Assembly (NCBI GenBank): GCA_949358305.1
Contig: OX442315.1
Coordinates: 14,782,427-14,846,426, forward strand
Length of the DNA stretch: 64,000 nt
Reading direction: 5' to 3'
From: Strigamia acuminata
Taxonomy: Eukaryota; Arthropoda; Chilopoda; Geophilomorpha; Linotaeniidae
The translations under genes and the position numbers were made by a program. Positions 43,507 through 52,983 of this stretch are shown one piece after another (the first letter of the stretch is position 1; each line of letters begins with the position of its first letter). The notes under the pieces were generated by a model. The model was not told the origin of the DNA, did not search any database, and saw only the letters and a list, made by a program, of their open reading frames with translations.

Positions 43507-46500
43507 GTGTTTAACCTCGAACCCGACTTTATTACATGTGCGAGTTTTCAATCGTTCATCGAAGCTTCTCGAAGCAAAGTTTTACGACTCATTACATTCC
43601 TGGGAATATTCTTTAGTCCTCGTTGTTTGTTTCGTTCTGTGCGCGTTCGTGTTGTTGCGCTTGATAATTGTGAGTATCGTTTGTCGAACGTATTAGTTGT
43701 TCTGTGTATTTATATAAGCATTGCCTCCACCAATTTAGGCGCATTATATTATTCAATACATATCGAAACCAACATGGCGTGTTGTAATGAAGACTTCCCG
43801 GGAAGAAAATATCCGAAGAACTATCGAACACCGCCTTTACATGCGGCGGGTCCACCGAAGGTTCCACACCACCATCCCGATGATCCGCTCGATGCTGGGT
43901 TCCCTAATTACGAGATATGTCCGGTATGTTCGGGATACGGAAAGGAAATCGATCCGCCGCGGCCCGAGTGCAAATGCCGGGCGTGTGACGGTCGGGGGGA
44001 CTTACGGCGCAATTTACATATCGTTTGGATGCGCCAAATTTACGGTTGGGTGTTGCGAAGATACGAACAAGACCATGTGATTATAGTGAGTGTAACATAT
44101 CCACCATTCCGCCCACTGAACGGTAGTCCGGTGTCAATACAGAGGTTCCGGACGATCCACTTCTGGTATTGGCACCGGGCGCAACGAGTTGCGCACACAA
44201 ATCGCATTACACCACGACAATGGATTTATCCGATGGCGGAAGTGGTACAACTTTTATATATTCAAGTGCCAAATTTACTCCAGGACGAGGTGGAAGGTTT
44301 GGCCCCCATGTTGAGGGAACAACATCTCGTCGATCAGATGCAATCCGCGACAATTCGCTATTTCCACCCATTTCCAGGGGATGCCTCGATGATGAACGAG
44401 CAGGTGGAACTGGTTGCGGAAACACAGGGCGCCATGGACACCATAGATACGAATGATCAGTCGGTATTGCCCTATTTTACAGGAAATCGTCCTCCATGTT
44501 CAATTAACCGACGAGAGGATCGTACGGAGAAGCTTGCACAGAAAGTATTGGGTAAGATCGAGGACACGAAAATGCCTTTGCGACGTGACGAAACCAGGGA
44601 CACCAATACGACCAGATACCGTCCACAGCCATCCGAGGAAACCCTTGCGCAAGCAACAGTGCAACTGGCCGGTTTATCCATCGATGATAACGGGGATGAG
44701 GAGGACGACGATGATTCCATGTTTACGAGTGTATCTACCCATCTTGATTTAATTCCAGCTACTAAAGACGAGAACTCGGATCCGCCCTGTGATTTGCGCT
44801 ATTATTCCGGCCGTTCCACGTTGGGAAATGTGACTGAGCAAGAAATGGCAAACTTAACTCGTGCACATAATGAAGCAATCGCCCAGTGTCGTTCCAGCAC
44901 TCCACCAGTTCGGGACAACGAATCGAGTTTCAGCGTAACCCCGTCCATCTGTGGAGTGGCCCATGAGATTTTTGCAGAAACACCAGCTGCGCAGGTCCAA
45001 GATGTCCGAAAGTTGGAGCGGAAAATGGCCGATCCACGGTTGTCCAATGTTCCGTCCACGCAGCAACCCTGCGGACCACCACTCAGTGCACGACTTCCTC
45101 CAGCGATGCGGGAACGATTTGCGCAATCACCACAAAACGCGAATTTATCCGCGACATCTTTCAAATCAACTTCTAATAATAATAATCTCAATTCTAACAC
45201 AGGTGCCCGACCGAAGCTTTTAGCAAAGAAAAATGTTCTCGTGACAACTGCGAGTGCTACTCCCACCACGGTAACGGCAGCTAGGGCAACAGAGGCCCCC
45301 TCGTGTTCAACGACGAAAATTTCGAACATTCCAGTGTCGACGCCTGGACCCATCACCTATGCGCAGTTACCATCGCGCAATGTTTCTACGACTACAAAGG
45401 CCGCTTCCACACCGAGTACGATTTCGGTCTCCTCTAGCCAGACTTCGACGCCGCCCCCTCGAGTAGCTTCTACCGAAGCCAGCGCGACTGTTGCCTCTGG
45501 TGGGGCACAGGCTCTTGAAGATATTGCCTCTCATTGCGATCTGGCAGTTGACCGATACGGCGTAACAACGAAACCGGTAAACTCTCTGGAACTAATTCCC
45601 GATTTATTAGATGAGTTCGAGGTCGAGATTTGTGTAAAGGGGCCAGAGGTGTCTAAGACCCGATTTCATATGGAACGTAAAGGGTGGATTGCGCTTTTAG
45701 AACATATGATGGACAAGGATTTTGAGATACTTCGTGTGGATTTCCGTAACATTCATGGTCAGATGAAGACTCGCATTCGCGATATGGCTGCTCAAGTATT
45801 GAGGCGGATGTCGGAATGCGATATCTACGATCATGATGGCGTTTTGGAGCAGTTAATTTGGATCATGCATGAGGAGATCTCGCGCATGATCTATCACATT
45901 CGGCGCCGTCGTGACTACGAGCAAATGACCACCGAGCAACGTCAACGGGAGTACGAGCAGAAACATGCGGCGGAAAAAGCACGCGTTGCCGAGATCCATC
46001 GTGTTGAGGAGGAAAAGAAAGCGATCCAGGAGGCTAAGGAAGCGGAGGAAAAGCGATGCGCTGAGGAGACTCGTTTGAACGAATTGCGAGAGATGCTTCA
46101 AACTTCAGCCCGCCATCACGAGTTTGCGCCATCCATTCCACCAGGTCCGGGTTTCTCGGGTTGGGACGATGCCCCACCCACAATTACCTTGGAACTTTTG
46201 CCTAGCTTGATGTCTCCAGCGGCTATTATCTGCAATTTCGCTAACGGTCGAGGTGAGTGCCTCCAATTTGGAATGTCGACACAAGCGCAACGACAACTTT
46301 TTCGTTCCCTCGCCGTTGCTGATTTGCGCATGTCTTTGGCCGAGGCAAATCCGTTATTAAATTTATTGTATCGACGATATGGAGAGTTATTTCTCGACCA
46401 TTGTCGGAACGAGATTAACCGACGAGGTGCAGTTAACTTTCACGATGCGCAGCGCATAGTGGTGGAAATTGCGCTTAATATGATTAAATATTTCCGAATT

Positions 46501-46548
46501 CCTCGTCATCGCGAAATCTTGGAAAAGGATTTCGAACAACAATCCTAA
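43507..46548 (+). CDS. ORF3 of the giant element: novel protein with DnaJ-like CxxCxGxG motifs and a coiled coil
   Basis: The maximal frame is 1013 codons. I prefer Met90 (43774, AACATGG context), giving 924 residues, because a TATATAAG box (43711-43718) lies just upstream. Features by maximal-frame numbering: CPVCSGYG at 138 and CRACDGRG at 157, two DnaJ-type CxxCxGxG motifs 11 residues apart; a WMRQIYGWVLRRYEQD-type region near 175; a Ser/Thr/Pro-rich low-complexity middle (about 480-670); a folded region (about 675-800) with NSLELIPDLLDEFEVEI and WIALLEHMMDKDFEILRVDF; a charged coiled coil (about 800-865, EEEKKAIQEAKEAEEKRC); and a C-terminal helical region to 1013. It occupies the envelope position but lacks a signal peptide, membrane anchor and cleavage site from Met90. 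The 89-residue N-extension has one hydrophobic stretch. Function unknown. A nucleic-acid-binding or chaperone-like accessory role is speculation. Confidence 0.85.
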   Translation: MFNLEPDFITCASFQSFIEASRSKVLRLITFLGIFFSPRCLFRSVRVRVVALDNCEYRLSNVLVVLCIYISIASTNLGALYYSIHIETNMACCNEDFPGRKYPKNYRTPPLHAAGPPKVPHHHPDDPLDAGFPNYEICPVCSGYGKEIDPPRPECKCRACDGRGDLRRNLHIVWMRQIYGWVLRRYEQDHVIIVSVTYPPFRPLNGSPVSIQRFRTIHFWYWHRAQRVAHTNRITPRQWIYPMAEVVQLLYIQVPNLLQDEVEGLAPMLREQHLVDQMQSATIRYFHPFPGDASMMNEQVELVAETQGAMDTIDTNDQSVLPYFTGNRPPCSINRREDRTEKLAQKVLGKIEDTKMPLRRDETRDTNTTRYRPQPSEETLAQATVQLAGLSIDDNGDEEDDDDSMFTSVSTHLDLIPATKDENSDPPCDLRYYSGRSTLGNVTEQEMANLTRAHNEAIAQCRSSTPPVRDNESSFSVTPSICGVAHEIFAETPAAQVQDVRKLERKMADPRLSNVPSTQQPCGPPLSARLPPAMRERFAQSPQNANLSATSFKSTSNNNNLNSNTGARPKLLAKKNVLVTTASATPTTVTAARATEAPSCSTTKISNIPVSTPGPITYAQLPSRNVSTTTKAASTPSTISVSSSQTSTPPPRVASTEASATVASGGAQALEDIASHCDLAVDRYGVTTKPVNSLELIPDLLDEFEVEICVKGPEVSKTRFHMERKGWIALLEHMMDKDFEILRVDFRNIHGQMKTRIRDMAAQVLRRMSECDIYDHDGVLEQLIWIMHEEISRMIYHIRRRRDYEQMTTEQRQREYEQKHAAEKARVAEIHRVEEEKKAIQEAKEAEEKRCAEETRLNELREMLQTSARHHEFAPSIPPGPGFSGWDDAPPTITLELLPSLMSPAAIICNFANGRGECLQFGMSTQAQRQLFRSLAVADLRMSLAEANPLLNLLYRRYGELFLDHCRNEINRRGAVNFHDAQRIVVEIALNMIKYFRIPRHREILEKDFEQQS
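43711..43718 (+). promoter_or_regulatory. Possible internal TATA box for ORF3
   Basis: TATATAAG lies 56 bp before the preferred ORF3 start at 43774. An AG after a pyrimidine-poor tract (CCAATTTAG, 43728-43736) could alternatively be a splice acceptor for a subgenomic message. Neither is proven. Confidence 0.35.
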
Positions 46549-48427
46549 ACGTGACTTTGTGCGCAAGTTTTTTGCAAATTGAAGTCAGGAGATCACATCA
46601 ATGGGCGTTTCGTAAAATTCCTCCGCTTCGGCGTTGAGTTGAAGGACTTGATACGAGGATCCTGGTGATTTGCGAAGACTTTGTGCGCACTTCAACCTAC
46701 CATTCATCATTATTATTTTGTGTTTTCATCATATTTTCATCTCTAATTGTGTCCAAAATGCGCCGCCAGATCGTGGATCTCTGGTAAATGCCCTAATAAA
46801 ACATCTCCGCATTTGTGCGTTGAGTTTGGGCCGGCCTGCATTCCAATATCTACATGGTATCCACAAAACTTTATCATCTTTAAATCTTCATCATTTTTCC
46901 GTTCCGCCATGCGATTCCATTGATGAGGCGCTCCGTAAAACATCTCTCGAGTTGGAGGACTTGATGGAACGAGCTTGGGCAGCGGTAATGTGTCGATTTG
47001 AAGAACAAATAATTATTATTAGTGTTTCATCATAAATGTTATTATTTTTGCGCAAGTTTTCAATTGTGATAATTCTCACTGATAATTTATATTTTTATTT
47101 AATTATTTTTACGTTTTTAGTGCTTTAGAATCGGACAGTTAGATTTTTAGTGCTACAATTATGTTTTTATTTAAGTGCAATTATGATTTTGATAATTTTT
47201 TTAGTTATATTATTGAAATATCTATTTTAGTTTAATATCTTTCTGTGCCATAATCATTCCAGAATTACCTTCATTTAATTATAACAATCGTCCTAAAGAT
47301 TAGGAATTTAATTCTATTTAATTTTGAATTTAATTTCATTTGATTTCAGTTAACCTTTATTTTAGCGCAATTATTCTGGAATGATCCAAGTTAGTATTCA
47401 ATGTTTAAATTTATTTAATGAATATTTTTCTTTAATTATTTAGCATTTAATCAAGATTATTGTGATACTTTTTTGACCCTTCATTTAATTTTGTGATATC
47501 TTCTGATCAACATATTTAATTCCGTGGCAATACGAGTAGTATTGTGCGCGCGGGTATTTGTTATGTTTTATAATATTTTATATGTTTCTATTTTCCATTT
47601 CATTCATAGAATTAATAACCTAAATTATCCTTGCGCAAAGTTTCGCGCATCCATTTAAAAGTTCCTAATTAATCTGAAATCATACTTACCTTATGCAGGT
47701 TGCATAATTTTGTACCTTACCTTTATTTTGTATTTGTTTTGCGCAATTACGCGCATCCTACCATAACATAAATACCCAATCTGATTTAATAAATCCCATC
47801 CTGATTCTTGATAATTCTCATGTGTCGGCTCTTTATTTTTGTTTAATTTAAAATTGTTTATTCGATGATTTTTATACAGGAAGCAGAAGTTTGTTTATAC
47901 AAAAAAGTAAAAGTGTTTAAAATTTTTTATTTCATAAATTGTTTGGGTAAAGTGTATAGACTCTCGTCCGTCCTAGGTATTGTCGGCCCCTTTAGGTTTA
48001 GCGTTCGCCCTCCTTGTGTCGTCCCTGTTCGTCTTGTGATTTCGAGTAGAATGATTTAAAATTTACCATTGTGACTTTCCAAAAATCTTAGTTTAAATTT
48101 ATTTTCAAAAGCCATGGTGATTTATTAATTCTTTGTTTTTAATAATTTAATTGATTTTTGATATTTAACCTAGTATTGTTTAACTTTTGTTTATTATTTT
48201 GACAAGGTTGTTAAATCTTTGCACCACGTGCATCCTTTTAGACAGAGTTATTAAGTCTTTGCGCAGACGCGCATCATTTTTTTTGTTGTTTAATTTATTT
48301 AATTTATTTTTTGAGAATTTGTATAGTTTTTGCGCATAGCGCATTATTATTGTATAACTTTCCTTGTCTCTTATCCTTTTATTCTCTTCGATAAATCTCG
48401 AATAATAAAAGCCTAAGGGGGGAGGGA
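46549..48427 (+). other. Long 3' noncoding region of the giant element with TGCGCA palindromes
   Basis: About 1.9 kb without a convincing ORF. A 121-codon frame at 46670-47035 is unrecognised. A motif of the form TTGCGCA-N(3-6)-GCGCAT(C) recurs at 47631-47652, 47738-47758, 48259-48275 and 48330-48345, with a TTGCACCACGTGCATCC variant at 48219-48235. The last third includes a ~40-bp near-duplication at 48201-48280. It ends in the polypurine tract AAGGGGGGAGGGA (48415-48427). Confidence 0.7.
48415..48427 (+). other. Polypurine tract of the giant element
   Basis: AAGGGGGGAGGGA directly abuts the TG of the 3' LTR. Confidence 0.85.
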
Positions 48428-49099
48428 TGTCACGGGCAGGTTACCCACCCTTCTTTTTTATTCATTTCTAACTTAGACTGACCCAATCTTAAGTTTTCTT
48501 ATTTTTTCCCAATCTTTCTTTTCATCTAACATTGATGAATCATCTCTAAATATATGCGCAGCCTCATTGCGCGCATCTTATTATTTCCAACAATTAACCT
48601 TATTTTATACCTTCCACCCCCTCACCCACTCCAATCGACCTGGTCACATGACTCATGTTTACCTGGTCGCTACTTTTATCCATAATCCACACTTCTCATA
48701 CCTCTTTCAACGAGTTAACACCTCTTAGATTGAATTGAGTTTGTCAATCTTTATTTTGCGCTTTAACACGCGCCTCTTCTAATTTAACACTTAATAGCGC
48801 CTCTTTTTGCCCACCTTTTATCCCTTCGCATGCCTGTGACATCCTATGCCCACCCGCATACGAATATCACTGCGCATACTCATTCTTTTTAAACGTAAAG
48901 ACCCACAACGTGAGATTGAGCCCGTCGAATATAAATAATGTGTGTTACAGCGAGTTAGGTTTATTCACCGTCCGATATCCGCATATGACGATGGCACAAA
49001 CAGAGTAAATCTACGAACTTTGCCCGCTGATTTGCGCTAACATCACCTTGCGCGTAAATTCAGATCAAATCAATTAAACATCTAAGTTGATTCGTAACA
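48428..49099 (+). repeat. 3' LTR of the giant element
   Basis: 672 bp, by eye identical to 34587-35258, followed by the AATT duplication. Confidence 0.95.
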
Positions 49100-49103
49100 A
49101 ATT

Positions 49104-49738
49104 AATCGTCAGATAAAATAAAAAGCAAAACCACTAGTCTATCCTCTTTATGACTCTATTGACAATTATAGGTACGTAATAAAACACTTCTCCCGAATGG
49201 GCGATACGGGTATTCAAGTTTCAGCAATTATTCCAGCCAGATAAAGAGAAGGCAATGTGCTGTGGAGATTGAGCGTGATGCTGAGCACATTTCTTTTATT
49301 CAAATAAAATAATAAATACAATTCAAATTTGTCCGTTCAACCTAAAAACCCATTAAAAATGAAATAAAAATTAGGAGATTCGCTCCCAAACGAACATCCA
49401 ATAAGCACTTTGTACATCTATTTCTGATTCCGACTTATCTTCCCAACTGAATTTCCTAGTTTGCAATTCAACCACCTGAAGTGTGATGGCGTGTCTAGAA
49501 ATGATAGAAAAATGGTTCGCACAAGTTGCCAAGTGAGAAGGAGTTTATGGCTCCTTGGAATCTCATTTTTACTTGCTTTACCAATTTCTTCCATCGTTCT
49601 TCTGGGAAAACCAAAACCAAAAGAACCGAAATTTCAGTCTCCGTTCACTACTTTTATAAACAGCAAAAACAGAAGACAAAAACAAGCCTAACGATGAATC
49701 TGTCTGCGATTCTTTTTCTTTGTGCCCGGATTACCAAA
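49104..49738. other. Intergenic or intronic, nothing firm
   Basis: Plus-strand open frames at 49461-49963 run into the TIR element and match nothing I recognise. This would lie in intron 1 of the CUB/EGF gene if that gene continues leftward. Confidence 0.4.
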
Positions 49739-49740
49739 TA

Positions 49741-49960
49741 CCGTATTTTTTCGATTAAGAGCCGCGGCTCTTATTCAAAACTGCCATTTTTGTCAACAAT
49801 TACAATTTCGGTTTTTCGTTTGTTACATTTGTTTAACATACGGTTCATCGTTCGTGAGGTTAAATACGGAAACAATACAGTACTTTTGCAAAAATACGGT
49901 ATTCTTGGTGTCTCTGCCGCGGCTACTATTCGAGGGCGACTCTTAATCGATAAAATACGG
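49741..49960. mobile_element. Small TIR element, TA-CCGTATTT family, copy 1 (220 bp)
   Basis: Left CCGTATTTTTTCGATTAAGA and right TCTTAATCGATAAAATACGG are inverted repeats, each flanked by TA, as after insertion at a TA site. A GAGCCGCGGCTCTT palindrome sits just inside the left end. The interior matches 60287-60538 in opposite orientation. No coding potential; open frames across it are artefacts. Confidence 0.85.
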
Positions 49961-49973
49961 TAGGCAGAGTAGG

Positions 49974-50006
49974 CCTAACCTAACCTAATCTAACCAAACC
50001 TAACCT
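49974..50006 (+). repeat. Interstitial CCTAA (TTAGG-type) repeats
   Basis: CCTAACCTAACCTAATCTAA followed by CCAAACCTAACCTA: about six imperfect units. TTAGG is the ancestral arthropod telomere repeat, so this may be a seeded interstitial tract. It lies 14 bp from the TIR element. Confidence 0.6.
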
Positions 50007-50361
50007 ATGGGCCCAGAGTCTTTCAGAAACCCCGCGACAACGGATCAAAAAAATATTGATTTGATATTGAAAGAAAATTACAATCAAGCTTTCCTAAATT
50101 CTTTCCAGAAGATCGAAAAAAATAGAACCAACTCAAAGAAACAAAAACTTTACTTTACTACCAGGGGGCCCCGAGATTTCGCTCGTCTAAAACCCTTGCT
50201 GTTCATGCTTTATTTTTTAACTTTCACAATTAAACGCCAATTAAAAACCCCTTCATTTCCACCCAATCAATGAATCACGACCCCCTTTTTTCTGGCAGAT
50301 GCTTCACCTGCAGGCATCAGAGCAATCACAACTTCAATCCCAACTTCAACAACCGCTGCCA

Positions 50362-50408
50362 TTTTGAATTTGTTTGTAAAAACCAAAACCAGGCATAAAC
50401 CACTTACA
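50362..50408 (+). repeat. Dispersed repeat R3, copy 2
   Basis: CCATTTTGAATTTGTTTGTA, then AAAACCAAAACCA and CATAAACCACT, as at 6674-6722. Confidence 0.5.
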
Positions 50409-50474
50409 AAACCAACTTCTATCCATACATTTTCAATTTAAATCCCCACAAATACAAACAAAAAATCTCCTACC

Positions 50475-51138
50475 TGCATTGGTGTCCAGGTTCGCACAAA
50501 CTCACATTCTTCCAAGGGTCGCAATGTGGTCCATACTGACATTCATCTCCCCAAAAGCCGGGCAAACAGTGACACGAGTACTTCAAAAACCCAGCGCTTG
50601 CAAAACAATGGCCATTGAACGAACAGTGGAAGATGGAGCACGCGTCCCTCCTCACCCCCGCCTTGTTATCAATGATCTCGTAGGTGATATTGAACCCGTA
50701 CACGTCGAGGAAGTGATCCATCACCCTCATGTTGATATTGTTCATGTCCTCGACAGCCAGATCGAGGATCAACACGGGTTTCACAGTCATCATGTAAGTA
50801 GTCCGGTTATCGAAGCTGATAACTCCAAAGTTCTTCTTCCCCCAGTAGTGATTGTCGTCGACAAAGTCCAAGTACTCGGTGGCTCGCAGACCCTCCCGCA
50901 AGTAAAACTGGGTGAAATAGACCGAAATTGCTTTGCCGGCCGGCGCTTCTATTATCCAGCGGCATCGAATGGGCACCGGAAAGGGCTCGGGAAAGTTCGG
51001 CGTGAGCATGTATCCGCGAGTTCCGTTCACCAGCCCCCCGCAAAGGGTGTGTAGTGACTCGAGTGCAACACACACGCTCGAGAGTGAGAGGGCGATGAAG
51101 AGGGCGAGCGAGTTTAAGTTGATCCGACACCGAATCAT
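50475..51138 (-). CDS. First coding exon of a secreted or membrane CUB/EGF protein (partial gene)
   Basis: The exon encodes 221 residues plus one base. Residues 1-26 form a signal peptide (basic NLNS start, then LALFIALSLSSVCVA). A CUB domain spans about 33-155, with C33 and C59 spaced as in CUB C1-C2 but without the second cysteine pair. Motifs are YMLTPNFPEPFP, RCRWIIEAP and EYLDFVDD. A complete EGF module has C167, C172, C178, C189, C191 and C200, with FNGHC and CLPGFWGDEC. Three more cysteines begin a second module. The exon ends at CAG|GTAGGA (donor GT at 50474-50473), a phase-1 junction typical between EGF/CUB modules. The start ATG at 51138 has CAACAATGA context. Likely an extracellular adhesion or matrix receptor; I do not recognise the orthologue. 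Later exons were not found to the left, implying a long intron. Confidence 0.88.
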
Positions 51139-51654
51139 TGTTGGTCAGAGAGCGGCGAGACGGGAGTTGTTCATGACGCAGTGCCGGAGCAGAGCGGTGG
51201 TGCTGGCGGTTCGAGTGCTGCCCGAACGTTACGCAAGCCCGGCTGCCACGCACGCCTTCGTCATGCCTACACTGCAGCCAAGTCCACTGCGCACCTCAAG
51301 GGGAAGGCAGGATTTTCAGCTGTGGATGAATACAAATGGAAAAGTGTATTTAGCGCGTTGCGTGATTGATTTGAGGAAAAGTAAGTAGGAAATAATAGGA
51401 TATCAAAATACGTCGGGTATTCACGAGTGATTCATGGAAAATAATTTCAGGGATTTGTGTTTGTTTTTTCCGTGTTTTTTTCTGGTTGTTATTGGCGTGT
51501 TGGTAAGTTTAGTTATTTTCAGAAATGTTATTTAAATTTTATGTATTTTTAGATAGAATTGATTTAAAAAGAAATTTTTTTTGAATAATATAAATAACAG
51601 TTAAGCTCCGAATTAACACCGAGGTATTTAATTATTTTTTTCCACCAGGCGATT
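51139..51654 (-). promoter_or_regulatory. CpG-rich 5' region of the CUB/EGF gene with two uORFs
   Basis: GC- and CpG-rich compared with the flanks up to about 51360. On the minus strand an ATG at 51174 opens a 9-codon uORF ending at 51145, 6 nt before the main start. Another ATG near 51265 opens about 11 codons. TTTGTATTCATCCACAG (AG at 51321-51320) could be an acceptor for an upstream noncoding exon. No TATA box is obvious. 51360-51654 is AT-rich with nothing seen. Confidence 0.45.
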
Positions 51655-51691
51655 ATTTGAGCCAGGCGGTGTTTTTATATTTTGTAGTTTT

Positions 51692-52015
51692 ATACTTAAA
51701 TAGGCATTTTAGTTCACAAAATAGACATTTTAGTACTCAAATTAGCATTTTTGTACACAGAATGGTCATTTTTATACATAAAATGGTCATTTTTATACTT
51801 AAAATGGTCATTTATATACATAAAATGATCATTTTTATACATAAAATGGTCATTTTTATACATAAAATGGTCATTTTTATACATAAAATGGTTATTTTTA
51901 TACATAAAATGGTCATTTTTATACGTAAAAAGGTCATTTTTATGCGTAAAAAGGTCATTTTTATGCGGAAAATGGGCATTTTTATACTTAAAATGGGCAT
52001 TTTAGTAGCTAAAAT
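51692..52015 (+). repeat. 21-bp minisatellite, ATAAAATGGTCATTTTTATAC
   Basis: About 15 units, most uniform at 51770-51920 and degenerate at both ends. The unit length is a multiple of three, so it reads open on both strands as MVIFIHK- or YKNDHFM-type repeats. Those frames are not genes. Confidence 0.92.
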
Positions 52016-52983
52016 TTGAAGAGTCATTTTTTAAAAAATAATATAAATATTTAATAAAACCTTTTCAAAAATCTCAATCTTGTTGATTTTTACTTTAAAA
52101 ATTTAAGAACCTGTTGAGAAATTGAGATTGAGCAAAAAAAAAAATGAAAAATTAATTTTTTCTTCCTAAATATTTTATTATCACTTTAATAAATAATTCT
52201 TGCTACGATTTTTAGTTTACCACACACTCAATTCTTGAATAAATTAAAATTAAATCCAAAAAAAAAACATCACCAAAAATTATATATTATCAAATTAGAG
52301 TATTTTTACACTTTAATTACGTGAACCATAAATAAACCATAAACATAACCTTGATAACCATAACCTACATTACAGCCATTTTATCATCAACACGGTCCGT
52401 TAACTGGGTCAATTTCAAAACAAAAAAACACCTTGTTCTTTCTTACCACACAAATACACATCTGGCTTTAATAATGCAAAGTGAAATTTAATATTCGTAA
52501 ACAAAAATAAAAAAACGGAGAATATTATAAATAATGAGATATTTTTAAACCACTATATAAAAAAAAAAAAATTAAAAAAAAAGACTAATGCACCTTTCAC
52601 CATTAACCATGAATAATACAAACTAGCCGCAAATCTGGTTTATATGTAATAAAATAACAAAATTATTAATATAGTAACATCTTAAGTATAAAAAGCTCTT
52701 TGGAAAAAAAATGTTTAATCAATTAAAATAAATTCGCATTTTTGGATTAAGCTTTGATCGAAATCAAAACACACCTTAGTGACTCCAAATTCGATTGAAG
52801 TGAATTTAGCGATAAGTTTTAGCGACGTATCGGACCTTTTCCCAGTTTACAAATCGCACATGTTATTTCATTTGTGAAGCCCGCTGACCCCTGGAAGTGG
52901 ACATAGCCGTCCAAAGACAGTGCCACCCACATACTCAAAACACAGACACAAAAGAGAAAAAATAGATGAAAGGTCAAACTGGT
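52016..52983. other. Intergenic, nothing seen
   Basis: AT-rich with poly-A tracts. No repeat partner or gene. Confidence 0.45.

Larger units (their letters stand above)
34587..49099 (+). mobile_element. Giant Ty3/gypsy-type LTR retrotransposon with three ORFs (14.5 kb)
   Basis: The LTRs are 672 bp each (34587-35258 and 48428-49099) and look identical by eye. Each starts TGTCACGGG and ends AACA. The flanks carry a 4-bp duplication AATT (34583-34586 and 49100-49103). Inside are a primer site, gag, pol, a third long ORF and about 1.9 kb of 3' noncoding DNA before a polypurine tract. Most gypsy elements are 5-8 kb. The excess here comes from the pol linker, ORF3 and the 3' region. All three ORFs are open, consistent with a young and possibly competent copy. 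GCGCA/TGCGC words recur throughout coding and noncoding parts, against CpG-poor flanks. If the CUB/EGF gene extends leftward, this is an antisense insertion in its first intron. Confidence 0.95.

Noticed and set aside
44802-45356. 184-codon minus-strand frame inside ORF3
   Set aside because: Antisense shadow of the Ser/Thr-rich part of ORF3.
43507-46548. ORF3 as a retroviral-type envelope protein
   Set aside because: Right position, but from the preferred start there is no signal peptide, no membrane anchor, no furin-type site and no cysteine pattern of a surface glycoprotein; it has a zinc motif and coiled coil instead.
49461-49963. Plus-strand genes of 76-145 codons
   Set aside because: The frames run through a noncoding TIR element and have no recognisable domain.
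50479-51054. 191-codon plus-strand frame opposite the CUB/EGF exon
   Set aside because: The minus strand has a signal peptide, CUB/EGF cysteines and a splice donor; the plus frame has no domain.
51657-52027. Open frames MVIFIHK-type on both strands
   Set aside because: Minisatellite with 21-bp units, open on both strands by composition.
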